Source of the DNA: Liolophura sinensis
Lineage: Eukaryota; Mollusca; Polyplacophora; Chitonida; Chitonidae
Length of the DNA stretch: 64,000 nucleotides
Assembly: GCF_032854445.1 (NCBI RefSeq)
Contig: NC_088300.1
Location: forward strand, 54,660,984-54,724,983
Direction of reading: 5' to 3'
Shown here: positions 41,601-50,125 of the stretch, one piece after another
Position numbering within the stretch: the stretch's first letter is position 1
How the letters are laid out: each line of letters starts with the position of its first letter
Notes under the pieces: model-generated
Told to the model about the DNA's origin: nothing
Database searches by the model: none
Seen by the model: only the letters and a program-made list of their open reading frames with translations
Program-made: the position numbers and the translations under genes

Positions 41601-44600
41601 GCCTGTTTAAGATGTATATGTACATCCATTGAATGAGGTCAAAACTTGCCTGGGGTCTGAAACTGGACAAAAGGACATTCTCTCCAAAGGTAACAAAGTT
41701 CAAAGCTTTGCTCCCACAAATAGGAAAATAGTTGTTATTACTTCCTTTTGTGTAACCACTCCCAGACAACATGATGTCTCTCTCTCTGAACGTAAAAACC
41801 AATCAGCATCTGACAATTATATTTACTTTCCCAAGGTCTGTTTTTACATACTATGTTATAACTTTAAAACAGTAACCAGGTAACCAGGATTTACCTGATG
41901 GCATCAAACAGTTCCAATCTGACCGGTTCATTAATGATCTCCTTCAGCTGGTCCAACAAGCGGCCCAAGTCCAGGCTCCTGTCATACACAAATAAACAGA
42001 CCACTCATACAAGTACATCACAGAGAAGCAGTAATAGCTATCATTAAAAAGGTGACCATATTATTCTTCCTCAGGTTAACATATACATGTACACTTACCA
42101 AACATTTTTACATTAAATAAATGTATATGTATGTTTGAGGAGCTTTACATGAAGGCTGGGACAAGAGAAAACAGAATTACTGATCCGATTTGCAATGTGC
42201 GAGCTTACTGATATTTGAATTCAGATTATACTACACTCAAAGTGATTGTGCTGAGGTCTGGTTGATGAGTGGAGGATCCAGGAGAGCCAGCTAGCCATCA
42301 GGAAACATCAGACCTGGCTTAAAACCTGCAGTAGAATTCCAGCCCTACTCAAAACTAGATATTTCATGCAGCTTTAGATGATAATCTCAGCAAAACATCA
42401 TGAATTTCCATTCAATAAGTCCAGACATATGGGGCCGATGACTCAAAGCTATTTCTGATTAAAGTTAAAATCTGAGATGCGATCTTTAAGCTCATTTTTT
42501 GACTTCAGATATTAAAACTTTGACCACCTCATCAATATTATCTTAAGACAAATGCATCCAAATTTCAACTTCCGCTACCAAACTAAGCACTGTGAAGAGG
42601 TTTTAAATTCCGACTTCAAATTAATTAAGATCACATCTGAAAAGGCAAAACGACACATGTAAGAGTCTCAATCATTTAAACAGCTCCTTTAAATTGGTTC
42701 AGAGATATTGCAGCGATAAATAAGTTGAAAGTTATGCAAATTAAGCTGATTAGTATTCCAACTAATGTGGAAACAGGCCTGAAAAGACTAAAACACGACT
42801 GAGAGCATACCGATGATCATTTCTGCAAAAGTTCATCAACTTGCAGTGAATACTTTCGATGCCAGTCAAAAGCAAGCAGGGAGAGAGGAACAGAAGGCCA
42901 ATACTACGCAGGGCTGAGGATTTATTTTATTTATTTCATTGGTGTTTTGTGCCATACTCAAGAATATTTCACTTACACAACGGCGATAAAGTTGCTGAGG
43001 AGTAAAAAGACATATGTAATGTGAAATATGTGATTCAATACCACTTCTACAAACAGTCATATACCCTGGAACAATTCTGAAATTCTAGGCATGTCACTGA
43101 TGAAAATAGGGAAGGTAAGAACCTGAGAGTTAGGTCTTGCTGCTTTACAACAATTAAAACACTCCTATGTACAGTCTGCAAAACGTGATTAGCGGTAAAA
43201 AATAATAAAGAACCATTTTCCAATATTCTGGAATAGACATATTAACCAGCCCTTGAGAACGAAGGAACTTTCTACATTATTGGACTTGAAGAAACTTTAC
43301 TTTTGATAGCTATATGCAAATTTTCTCATCCATTTTGATTAAAGATAATAAATAAAACACAGGAAGAAATTGGAAAGTTTAAAAAAAAAAAAAAAGATTC
43401 AGAATGAAGACAGATTATTATTGGGGGCTCTGTCAGGTAATCTAAACGTGTATGGATGTTCACTTGTATCATGTTTCATAACAAAAGTTAGATAGGCCTA
43501 CTCATCTATCCATGTATACAAAGAAGAAGTCATAACTCAATTCCTCTCTAGAAGACAATCTAATAGTGCAGGTGTGCTCAGACAGGATCTTTGCTACCTA
43601 GAGCTTGTCAAGTCCCCCATGACTACATACAGCTATCACTCATAGGCCACTGTCTAGACTACTCACTGTTGGTAAGCTCTGAGGATATTAAACATCTGCT
43701 CTCTCTCACCATCTTCTGGGATCAACTGCTTGGCCTGAAATGAAGACAACTCAGTGTCAAATGTATGGAGGTTCAGATAGAGGTAGGTGTGTATTATATA
43801 CATTGTAGCAGAGGGTAGAAATTAACTACAGAACATCAGCTTCATTTAAGATCGACTGACTATCCTTGATATTAGCTGCTCCTTCGGGGCCTCTGTAGCT
43901 GAGGGACTCCAAAGACTCTTATCAACTGAGAGTTCAAGTTCAGCTCATGCTGGCTATCTCTTTGGTCCAACATGGGAAGGCAGGCTACAAATGATGGTAG
44001 ATTTCCCCCAGGAAATAAATAAATAAATAAATAAATTACCTAGTCCTTGAATAGTTAAATAAATGAAAACATGATGAAACTGTCCGATTTATTTTCATCT
44101 AAATGTTTAGCATGTAGTAGATTTAGATGATTGATTGTATTTATATGTAGATATGGCCACTACATGGTAACTGTATGGCCACTACATGGTAACTGTATGG
44201 CCACTACATGGTAACTGTATGGCCACTACATGGTAACTGTTGCTAATAAATCCACACATCAGTCATACCAGTGCTTGTTTAATTGAGCTGGCCAGACTAG
44301 AATTCCACTCACTGCAGTGGGCTAGTATTCATTTCAAGTGCTAGTGCTGTAGTTAGCTCATCATAATGTGACAGGTTTACAAACATTAACAGTAAAAGTA
44401 CACCGATAGACACAGTATATGATTATTATTTTGTATCTGGGAAACTGTAAGGAGCTACTACTGTATTTCACCTAAAGTTTGGTATGTAAAAACACACTTT
44501 CAGAAGCAAATAAATACATTAAAATGATACTGTTGATGCCAAGACTTGGGTTTTTCTAATAAGAAATAAATCAAACCTCCCAAAAAAACTCTTTGGTGGT

Positions 44601-47600
44601 CCTATAAGGTGGAGGAATAAATCAGAATCCAGTAAAATGTGTGATTTAAAAAATGCCTCAGCTGAAACTTTGAAGTGAAATACAGTACTTAATTTTTAAG
44701 ATACATAAATTTTTTAACTGTACAAAATGCATATAGCCACTTGATTAAACTGGAGCTAGTGTCAGAGGGTATCAAAATAAATATATACATGTACATAGAT
44801 GCAGAGTCCATTGTTTTACTTGTTTAATACCTAACTCAAGAATTTCTCACCTACACAAAGAATGTCAGTAATAACAATGTATGGATGGAATGCTTATCGC
44901 ACAGAGAATCCACAAAGTCCCTTTTCAAAGCCAGAAATGAACAGTGACCCACACCTTGTGGTGTCATGACGTTTGAACAAGCATATTAATAAGCAGTCTT
45001 TACAAGTAGTGAAACTTTTGACACTAAAGACTTTATCAGCCAAACAAATGTTACATGTATGCTAATGCGCTAATCGTTAGCTTGAGAGAAGTGGTGTTTA
45101 ACAAGTGCAGAGCTGACATTTCCACCACAACACACCACGTGTTTTATTATACTGAAAAAAACAGCGTACCCACTCAGTTAGTACTTTAAACCCACTTAAG
45201 TAGGTAAGTAGGTAAGTACTTTGTATGTCGATAACAGTGCTAGTCATGGTATGGTTGTTTACTTTAAAAAGAATGCAAAATTAATATTGCATTTGGGAAG
45301 GGGGTGGGAAGAGAGTGAGAAAATAGGTTATTATCAGGTTCTTCTTAAAAGAGTGACCTGTGCATTATCAAATGTACAACTGGTCCATGTATTTATGTAC
45401 ATTATCATTACATGTACTGGCTCATATTTACCAGCTATTGTCTGAAAGTCAGGTGTTGGTTTCTTTTCATGTGATAAAAAAGACCCATGTATGTATTTAT
45501 TTAATATTTTTGACTCCGGGAGCCTCTCACCAATGCAGTTGCTGTGAGTTCAAGTCCAGTTCATGTTAGCTTCCTCTCAGGCCATACCTTGAAAAGTCTG
45601 TCAGTAACCTATGGATGGTTGTGGGCTTCCCCCGGGCCCAGTTTCCTCCCACCATAATGCTGGCCGTCGTACAAGTGAAATTTTCTTAACCATGGCGTAA
45701 AACATCAATCAAATACATAAATAAATAAATTTGTTTGATTGGAGTTTTACGCCATAATCAAGATCCATTAATGTATGATATATATGAGAAGAAAATATGC
45801 AGTCATAAGGCTAAGTATAAGCATTAAAGATATCTACCATAGAAGTCCACATGGAGTGACTGACTCTTTGTAAGTAGTAAGCAAGAACCTAATGTTTACA
45901 AATACATGGTCTTATTGGCCTTTTACCTTCAACATGTTTTTATTACCTAGGTTAATCTTTACACTGATACAGATTCATTATGTGGAGGCCATATCATCAG
46001 CTAATGACCACAATTGACCTTGTGCACAGTCATTTTTACTGCAGAAACGGGGATATACTTGCACTGTTTTTCTGTATTGGACAGGTCAGGGCATAGTTAA
46101 AACCTTACCATCTCTTCAAAAACCTCTGTCATGCTGTCATGTTCAAGTGCCATGCTGCTCCCTTGTGTTTTACCTGGCTGTTAGGCCTTACACATCACCT
46201 GGCTTGAGTATGAACAGTCTGCCTGAGCTACCTCAAGGGAGTCTACTACACAGGGCAAATCAACTTTAAGAGTGGCTTTCGAAGTGGACAAGGGTTCCCC
46301 ACCTGGCCTAGTGTACATATATTTTGTCCACTAATGAAGACGTAAGATAAAACCTATGTCATCACATATACCGACAGGTGAAACAGCCACTCTCTAAAGT
46401 TTCACTGGTTGTGCGCTGATAGCATGAGGCTCCAGAGGATGGGCCCAATCAGTGCTGTATAGATACAAAAGCAGACAGGAAATACCAGTTAAAGAATACT
46501 GCACAAGAATACAAAACCAACCACAGCAAATTAACCTTTTACATAAGAATGTCCCATCATTGAAATTATCAATACCAAATAGGGCACAACGAATGCACAA
46601 TGTGTGGGATGTGGTATACCATGGTAACTCTAGCATGACTTTCATGGGCTGTTCGTGTTAGTGCAATACTTGTACATACAGATAATAAGTGCATATCAAT
46701 GAGACTGTGCAAGTCTGGCTTGACTTGCCGTTTTGTAACCACACAAATAACCAGCAGATTGCTGCATGCTTTAACAGGTATTCATCTATGCATAAACTAT
46801 GAATGATAAATGAGGAACAAAATGCCAGAGGAATACATTATGAGAGTCAACAGGCCATAAACAGGTTATGCGCGCTCGCAAGGCCTGTCCTCCAAAGCAG
46901 ATATAAAGTGTTGATAAGCTCTGCTATACCCCAGAGCTTACCTGACCTTATAGGCTATCACATGGCTGAATAAGGATTAATATGTTTAGACAATGAGGGA
47001 AAGTTAGCAGTGAAATACTGTGTTTAATAATTGAAGAGGTCACACCCCTGAGAGCTAACCAAACAGACAGGATCATAGACCTGTAAGACTGTATCAGATA
47101 TAATGGAAACTACCCAATGGGAAAAGGTAAGATCTTTACTCTTCTACACATATGTTCTAAATATACATACCCTATACATAATGAACTACTACTTAACAAA
47201 AGACAGTAGGTGGCTATCAGGAATTAAGCAGGCTGAGGAACAAAATACAAAAAAATCACCTCAACATCATCAACAGTAGGTTATTTATGTTATATTCTCT
47301 GGGCAGAAAATCTTCCTGATGAATTTCACTCCTATGTTTGATGTGTATATATATATTTTATGTTGTTATGTCTTTTCATCCTGTGGTATGAATGATTTAG
47401 GGCTGAACAAAAAGCTGCTTACTGCGACCGTGGTAAGTCATGTAGCTAGACTTACGTGCATACATGGTTTTGGTCAGAAGGGACCGCAAGTCCAGACACA
47501 ATCCACTGCAAATCAGTATCTCACCACACCTGGGAGGCAAGGCCCCAAAACCCCTACAAATTATTGGCTTCACAAAGAAGATTATGTGTTGGGAATCACC

Positions 47601-50079
47601 TGTACAGAACAGGATTTTGACTTTCTGTACATTTTTCATCAAAGAAAACATAATAATATAAACAAGTGAATACACACGCAGCTCATAAAGCATGGAATGA
47701 ACTTCAGTGGAGCCCTCCCATGCCGGGCCTCACCCTGAGTTAACAGGGGATTTATAGCACACAGGTCCCCACAGTTAAAGTAACTCTTGGCCTTACACAG
47801 CTCATCACAGAAAACAAAGAAGAGCTGGAGAACAGGTAACATTGTTTAAATTGTCAGTATGAGGATTAGGCAGAATGTCAAACAGATTAACTGAAGCATA
47901 TTTTCTCCTGTTATTTGAAGATGAATGTTCAATACCCCTATCAGAATGTTTACTTCCGGCTGGCTTCTCCCGAATAAATCCAGGGGTTCAAGCATTCAGG
48001 GTATCGAAGCATCTGCCAAAAGCAGTACCTTGCCAGAATAAATCGGTTGTAATAGACTATATTTTGAGGCATGATTTCGTATAATTTTCTAGTGCAGAGA
48101 ACTTTCTAAACATGTAAAATGGAGATAAAGTACCTTAGAAATAAAACAAATAGAACCACTGTTCTAAATATAATACCTCAGTAAACCTCGGTCGCCCCCA
48201 ATGAAAACTTATCTAACCCACCTAATCTTATCTAACAGGAAGAAAGTCTGTTATATATTTACAGAGCTCACAAAGTGTTATCTTTATTGTGACCTTATAG
48301 AGGGAATAGTAAACTAAAGCATATTGCGTGTAAATGTATGTATGTTGTATTGCTGTCCTCCTGTATGACATTTATGAAAGCTGCAAAAAGAAATAGGTAA
48401 CTACATATTTCTAATTTATGCTAATCTATAAGAGATGAGGTGTCACAAAATTGTGACTGATGTAGATGTATTTCAGTCAATTACAACAACCACACAATGC
48501 AATGTATGCTCAGGGGTTTAACATTGTAAAATTTTTCACTCATATGACGACGAGGGCGTCGCTAAGTGTGTGTGTACTAATACCGTGTCTTCTTGTGGCA
48601 GGGCGAGTCCATGCCACCAAAGTGCTGCCACCACTAAAGTGTCATGACGAAGACACCAGACATGATACCTCACCAAGTCACATCATACTAACACCTGACC
48701 AACACCTGACCAACCAGTCATACTTCTTTGCTCTAACCGCTTAGTGCAAAGTGCCAAGCAAGGCAGCAACAAGTACTATCCTTAAAGTCTCTGGTATGAC
48801 CCCACCCGGACCACACAATTCATGTACATGTCTTGCTGATGAGAAGGAAGCAAGAAATAGGAACTATTTGAATCTGTCAAAGGTTGTTCAGGTTTCAGAT
48901 GTTCAGATCCTGCCAAATGTCAATGTCATAACGCTTGAATGAAAGACAGAATGACAAAAATTTAAAGGAAAAGATCTCTGAAAATGAAAGTAGGCATCAC
49001 TAAACAGACCACTTAAAACTATGCATAAATACACTTTCATTTCTTTTTTGTGATTTTTATTAAAAGAGTTAAAGGCGCTCAAATGTCTGAATTCTAAGAT
49101 GGGCTTTATGGACCTTACTATTAGAGGTTAGGAACTCTGATATCACAGGAAGGTTATCCAACTTTAATCATGACACTGAATGGTGGAATAATTCTTTTTA
49201 CCCATGAGTAAAAGATTATTGAAATGATGTTCCCCAAAATTCCTTCCTTCTAGTGAACATCAGGAAAAAAAGGTGACGTGACGTCAGAGTTCCAAGATAC
49301 CATGAGTATGGCTCATAAAGCCCACCATAGTTTTCAAATATTTTTCAACGTCTTTCAACACTCTTAAAAAATAAATTACAGCATTTTTGCGCGTAGTTTT
49401 CAGTTATCTATATGATGAACCTTACCTTTACCTCCTTTTACTTCAATTTACTAGCATTAAAGAAAGAATGTCATAAATCTGATCTTCCAACAGGCCAACT
49501 GACCGAGACAGAGGTACTTATACAGTCTTTTTAGGATTACATATTGGTTCTTAATAATGCTTCTTGTGTGGTGTTTGGCATTATTAGTTACACAAACATG
49601 TGATCTGAAATTCATCACATACTGACTTTGGAAATAACAAAGCTCTTCTTTAAGATTAACCACGTAATTAAGCAACCAAAAGATTTTGTTTCCACAGATA
49701 CTTTTTGTCAGTTGACATAAATTCCAATCCACAGGTCTTTCTCACACAAAGATGATAAAGGCTATTTTTTCTTTTCTCTAGTGAGTGATAGCATGAAATG
49801 CCAGACTTGAATTCACACAACTGCCATAACAGCAAGCCTCAAGTCACTCGAATTCTTCAGCTTTATAGGCTGGGCTAATGGCAAGCAGCCAAACCAAATG
49901 CTTTAATGAGCTGATATTGTAGTAAAAACAGTTTGTAGTAAAATTCTTAAAAACAAAAAATTTGAGGCTTCTGTGGAACACCCCAAAAGTTTTGGCCTGG
50001 AAATTGATGCAGCCATATAGTGTATCAGAAAGTTTAATCTTACCTTATTATAGAAATTCCTTGCAATTCTTCTTTCCAT
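17528..50079 (-). CDS. USH1C: Harmonin (USH1C-like) triple-PDZ scaffold protein, complete
   Basis: Twenty-two constitutive coding exons plus a dual-frame last exon join on the minus strand with unbroken phase. The product is 688 aa without the 11-nt microexon and 724 aa with it. Order: N-terminal harmonin domain, residues 1 to about 80 (INEPVRLELFDAIRPLIPLK); PDZ1 about 83-167 (binding loop SLGFAV, then GDEVVRVNG); PDZ2 about 212-294 (GLGCSI, then GDQLIDVNG); a highly charged Arg/Glu/Gln coiled coil about 302-480; an acidic linker; PDZ3 about 588-677 (SLDIDI, then GDQLMMVDG). The order matches vertebrate harmonin, whose shorter isoforms are about 550 aa; the coiled coil and linker are longer here. 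In vertebrates harmonin links cadherin-23, protocadherins and Sans to actin in stereocilia and microvilli. The same role is inferred. The coding start follows MDRKVAREF-like homology (MERRIARNFYNK). Introns carry SINEs and minisatellites. Confidence 0.95.
18520..18678 (-). mobile_element. SINE, head-truncated
   Basis: Minus-oriented body and tail of the tRNA-derived SINE (gccagcattatggtggga, cgggggggaaacccac), located in the last harmonin introns. Confidence 0.75.
18849..18859 (-). CDS. USH1C: Harmonin candidate 11-nt microexon
   Basis: TCACAACTTGG is flanked on the minus strand by gttgtacattttcag and by gtaaga. Eleven is 2 mod 3. Inclusion therefore takes the phase-2 end of exon 22 to phase 1 and opens the second frame of the last exon (…DEVHNLVPISN…). 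A TTGCTG sequence lies just upstream of the acceptor. The call rests on splice sites and frame logic, with no transcript evidence. Confidence 0.6.
19397..19452 (-). CDS. USH1C: Harmonin exon 22 (end of PDZ3)
   Basis: The acceptor is gttgcag and the donor GAAGT|gtaagt in phase 2. It encodes SYIKIVVAKAPPKNYEDE, matching vertebrate DLVVAVCPPKEYDDE. If unspliced it would read into TAA directly. Confidence 0.93.
20030..20680 (+). repeat. Dispersed repeat in three tandem units of about 150 bp
   Basis: Three diverged units each contain 'gaagaaaaaggtcaaggtca', 'ttcctca', 'gtaagtttggtgaac' and 'gggctaaac…tagagatag'. The array ends in 'ggacagacggacagctgctgcccgccatgacaatgcc'-type sequence, split here by landmark only. 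It resembles a dispersed element common in molluscs and is interrupted by a SINE. Confidence 0.7.
20324..20421 (-). mobile_element. SINE fragment with a 12-bp target-site duplication
   Basis: A minus-oriented tail and partial body are flanked on both sides by agagcgtttaca. This marks a retrotransposition event into the host repeat unit. Confidence 0.8.
21385..21494 (-). CDS. USH1C: Harmonin exon 21 (PDZ3)
   Basis: The acceptor is tctgtttacag and the donor ACTGGG|gtcagt. It encodes GVHKGDQLMMVDGIRLTD and the PDZ3 helix TEAQSILDRV. The acceptor and the first seven exon bases (GAGGTGT) are themselves a unit of the adjoining 32-bp minisatellite. Confidence 0.93.
21487..22757. repeat. 32-bp minisatellite seeded at the harmonin exon 21 acceptor
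   Basis: Roughly 39 units with consensus 'taacacctcctgtaaacaca' plus 'ccacaagatagc' (32 bp). Units vary in length and sequence. On the minus strand each unit reads tgtttacag|gaggtgttagc and so carries a copy of the exon 21 splice acceptor. The array starts seven bases inside exon 21. Confidence 0.93.
22956..23058 (-). CDS. USH1C: Harmonin exon 20 (PDZ3)
   Basis: The acceptor is tttccacag and the donor CAAG|gtatga in phase 1. It encodes EGSLDIDIEGGMGTPLGG and IIISEVYPGGSVFKQ, the binding groove and second strand of PDZ3. Confidence 0.95.
23700..24640. repeat. Degenerate repeat of about 200 bp with a perfect-like 85-bp tandem pair
   Basis: The 85-bp unit at 24272-24356 is repeated at 24357-24441 with very few changes (gtcactatgctttacacgaa start). 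More diverged copies around 'ctaacatttacctta' extend from about 23750 to 24620. The array lies in the intron between exons 20 and 19 and hosts one SINE. Confidence 0.75.
23876..24121 (-). mobile_element. tRNA-derived SINE, nearly full length
   Basis: Minus orientation. The tRNA-like head 'ggggcctccgtggcttagtt' is at the right end, followed by the body and a TTTATTTATT-complement tail at the left. The body has small deletions. Confidence 0.85.
24741..24794 (-). CDS. USH1C: Harmonin exon 19
   Basis: An 18-codon phase-0 exon (FNPMEIDGRQINLVKIKR) with acceptor ttgtccacag and donor CGG|gtatgt. It starts PDZ3 and aligns with vertebrate FTPEQIMGKDVRLLRIKK. Confidence 0.94.
24858..25085. mobile_element. 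Composite SINE: minus copy joined to an inverted plus tail
   Basis: A minus-oriented SINE runs 24858-25043 up to 'gaactggacttga'. It continues directly into gagtacggtgtaaaacgcca with an (AAAT)n tail, which is the 3' end of the same family in plus orientation. Confidence 0.75.
25193..25265 (-). CDS. USH1C: Harmonin exon 18
   Basis: The acceptor is tttttgtacag and the donor TTT|gtaagt. It encodes PLFIEEASPQDDSSGDLNF plus DPKKF, part of the acidic linker before PDZ3. Confidence 0.9.
25664..25764 (-). CDS. USH1C: Harmonin exon 17
   Basis: The acceptor is gtgtggtgctgtag and the donor CACAG|gtacat. It encodes PWVPDIRVTTPSNLKSSSSN through SGPAFDH, a linker that is weakly conserved in the family. 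Phase fits both neighbours exactly. Confidence 0.85.
26140..26280 (+). mobile_element. SINE, head-truncated
   Basis: Plus-oriented body (tgtgagaaggtcttccagca, caccataatgcgggctgcc) and a short tail, in harmonin intron 16. Confidence 0.75.
26281..28724. other. Harmonin intron 16, remainder
   Basis: No exon or repeat array could be supported. It is AT-rich sequence with chance open frames only. Confidence 0.45.
28725..28856 (-). CDS. USH1C: Harmonin exon 16
   Basis: The acceptor is cgtcatgctcag and the donor GAG|gtagtt. Its 44 codons (TGTQAPVRIWRPVDDVYMPS, then an acidic stretch EESYFHQCEEFSPE) begin the linker after the coiled coil. Confidence 0.9.
29263..29418 (-). CDS. USH1C: Harmonin exon 15 (coiled coil)
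   Basis: The acceptor is cttttttctag and the donor AGG|gtattt. Its 52 codons are rich in Arg, Lys, Glu and Gln (ERQEKKRRRMEKEKLHLQK) and continue the coiled coil. Confidence 0.92.
30053..30240 (-). CDS. USH1C: Harmonin exon 14 (coiled coil)
   Basis: The acceptor is catatttgcag and the donor GAG|gtgaga. It encodes about 62 almost uninterrupted charged residues (KEEHEKREAEERERRDEE and similar), the core of the coiled coil. Confidence 0.93.
30430..31370. repeat. 58-bp minisatellite, degenerate at its edges
   Basis: Units begin catcaaatatctac and contain 'aagtcagatgatcataccct' and 'cacaatgtatggcgt'. Central units at about 30940-31260 are nearly identical and outer ones decay. It lies within harmonin intron 13 and does not touch an acceptor. 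Confidence 0.9.
30730..30927 (+). mobile_element. SINE inserted in the 58-bp array
   Basis: A plus-oriented copy truncated at the B-box (gtaagttcaagtcc) with a long AAAT tail. The flanks repeat aaactttcat on both sides, a target-site duplication within one array unit. Confidence 0.85.
31513..31598 (-). CDS. USH1C: Harmonin exon 13 (coiled coil)
   Basis: The acceptor is tgaaaacag and the donor GCTG|gtgaga. It encodes KILEEEAARKAEKRQREAED followed by LQRRRQQA. Confidence 0.92.
31599..34455. other. Harmonin intron 12
   Basis: I see no exon. It holds a (catacata)n microsatellite at about 33593-33625 and otherwise AT-rich sequence. Confidence 0.5.
34456..34562 (-). CDS. USH1C: Harmonin exon 12 (coiled-coil start)
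   Basis: The acceptor is tgttgtag and the donor GAGAG|gtatga. It encodes GRELLKMDEHPHSAQQAAEE and EKLRQFMNQEKEEKE, the junction from PDZ2 to the coiled coil (vertebrate GRELFMTDRE). Confidence 0.93.
35037..35093 (-). CDS. USH1C: Harmonin exon 11 (end of PDZ2)
   Basis: The acceptor is tttccccag and the donor GCG|gtaagt. It encodes AVVALKSSSELYITLHKGA, matching vertebrate AVNVLKSSRSLTISIVAAA. Confidence 0.95.
35932..36076 (-). CDS. USH1C: Harmonin exon 10 (PDZ2)
   Basis: The acceptor is tgatgttgacag and the donor GAG|gtaatc. It encodes ISSGPVDFPGVFIKSVKPGS and GVGDQLIDVNGTSF, the central strands of PDZ2. Confidence 0.96.
36294..36385 (-). CDS. USH1C: Harmonin exon 9 (PDZ2 start)
   Basis: It encodes QVTEKAGHRRSPVRYSKLYV and NLRGVNGLGC. 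The acceptor is a NAGNAG (ggaacagcag), so the first Gln may be optional. The donor is TGCAG|gtaact. It carries the PDZ2 carboxylate-binding loop. Confidence 0.93.
36515..36690 (-). mobile_element. Strongly diverged SINE
   Basis: The minus-oriented tail, tttcacttggagatcagttt and 'gttactgacaaactttccca' preserve the order of SINE landmarks at low identity. Confidence 0.5.
36967..37036 (-). CDS. USH1C: Harmonin exon 8
   Basis: The acceptor is ctctcactgcag and the donor TGG|gtaaga. It encodes YVTDTVSWKYVEKPDKSNHS, the linker between PDZ1 and PDZ2 (vertebrate EPLTWQYVDQF). Confidence 0.92.
37378..37402 (-). CDS. USH1C: Harmonin exon 7, 25 nt
   Basis: The acceptor is tttcttttgtag and the donor AGAGA|gtaagt. 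It encodes VGMLPVR (vertebrate IGLIPVK). It enters in phase 1 and leaves in phase 2, so it is required for frame despite its microexon size. Confidence 0.9.
38069..38177 (-). CDS. USH1C: Harmonin exon 6 (PDZ1)
   Basis: The acceptor is gttctaatag and the donor AGAA|gtaaga. It encodes VGDEVVRVNGFTIDQAIHEE and VLNLIKAKPEIVLKVR, matching vertebrate VGDEIVRINGYSI. Confidence 0.96.
38568..38641 (-). CDS. USH1C: Harmonin exon 5 (PDZ1)
   Basis: The acceptor is tctcccttag and the donor AGG|gtaagt. It encodes FEHGVGIYVSEVDPDSQAYH and YGLR (vertebrate FGCGLFISHL). Confidence 0.95.
38717..39000 (+). repeat. Dispersed repeat family 2, plus copy
   Basis: It contains aacaatttttcagtcatatg, 'tcttcttgtagcagggtgag', 'gacaccatacatgacacctc' and 'taaagtctttggtgtgaccg'. 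It shares this order with the copies near 9.4, 48.6 and 57.8 kb. Confidence 0.7.
39528..39655 (-). CDS. USH1C: Harmonin exon 4 (end of N-domain, start of PDZ1)
   Basis: The acceptor is ttgttttcag and the donor GGAG|gtaagt. It encodes PLIPLKHQLDYDRLAPNVPE, then RLRIIRLQRWNNESLGFAVR, including the PDZ1 binding loop. It is close to vertebrate PLIPLKHQVEYDQL. Confidence 0.96.
39656..41894. other. Harmonin intron 3
   Basis: A plus SINE tail fragment (40203-40266) and a minus SINE fragment (41546-41602) are present. There are also three 17-bp tandem copies of 'taaacacatattgc' type at about 41183-41226. No exon is visible. Confidence 0.5.
41895..41978 (-). CDS. USH1C: Harmonin exon 3 (N-terminal domain)
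   Basis: The acceptor is gtgtatgacag and the donor ATCAG|gtaaat. It encodes SLDLGRLLDQLKEIINEPVR then LELFDAI, matching vertebrate LKLVINEPSRLPLFDAI. Confidence 0.96.
42917..42990 (-). mobile_element. SINE tail fragment
   Basis: Minus-oriented tail plus 'ttgagtatggcacaaaacac'-type sequence, breaking off after the body start. Harmonin intron 2. Confidence 0.65.
43667..43734 (-). CDS. USH1C: Harmonin exon 2 (N-terminal domain)
   Basis: The acceptor is cttcatttcag and the donor CAACA|gtgagt. It encodes AKQLIPEDGEREQMFNILRA plus YQ (vertebrate [20 protein letters not shown]). It starts in phase 0, compatible with either first exon. Confidence 0.95.
43882..44036 (+). mobile_element. Diverged SINE with internal deletion
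   Basis: A degenerate tRNA-like head (ggggcctctgtagctgag) is followed by gagttcaagttcagctcatg and a long AAAT tail. Much of the central body is missing. Confidence 0.7.
44152..44239. repeat. 22-bp tandem repeat, four copies
   Basis: Four essentially identical units tatggccactacatggtaac plus tg, in the harmonin intron upstream of exon 2. Confidence 0.95.
45516..45765. mobile_element. SINE pair in tail-to-tail inversion
   Basis: A plus copy (45516-45728, B-box gagttcaagtccagttcatg, long tail) runs into tttgattggagttttacgcc, the tail end of a minus copy at 45730-45765. Confidence 0.75.
46109..46153 (-). CDS. USH1C: Harmonin candidate alternative first exon
   Basis: An ATG opens MALEHDSMTEVFEEM and ends at GAGATG|gtaagg in phase 0, exactly as needed to join exon 2 (AKQLIPED). 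It would replace MERRIARNFYNK from the upstream first exon. The hydrophobic spacing (V, F, M) could still continue the first helix. There is no transcript evidence. Confidence 0.45.
47734..47824 (-). other. Orphan exon-like segment in harmonin intron 1
   Basis: On the minus strand, ttctccag is followed by an open frame (LFFVFCDELCKAKSYFNCGD, LCAINPLLTQ) and donor CAGG|gtgagg. Its 91 nt would break the harmonin frame if included before exon 2. It could belong to a 5'UTR variant or be chance. I do not recognise the peptide. Confidence 0.25.
48520..48830 (+). repeat. Dispersed repeat family 2, plus copy
   Basis: The most complete copy: 'tcactcatatgacgacgagg', 'tcttcttgtggcagggcgag', 'ccaccaaagtgctgcc', 'gacaccagacatgatacc' and 'taaagtctctggtatgaccc'. 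Confidence 0.75.
50044..50079 (-). CDS. USH1C: Harmonin first coding exon
   Basis: ATG opens MERRIARNFYNK and the donor is AAG|gtaaga in phase 0. It matches the start of vertebrate harmonin (MDRKVAREFRHK). The exon extends as 5'UTR to an acceptor at about 50126, where a minisatellite begins. Confidence 0.92.
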
Positions 50080-50125
50080 TGTTAGGTCAAGCATTAGAGA
50101 TGTGGCTTCGCTGGTGATCAATCTG

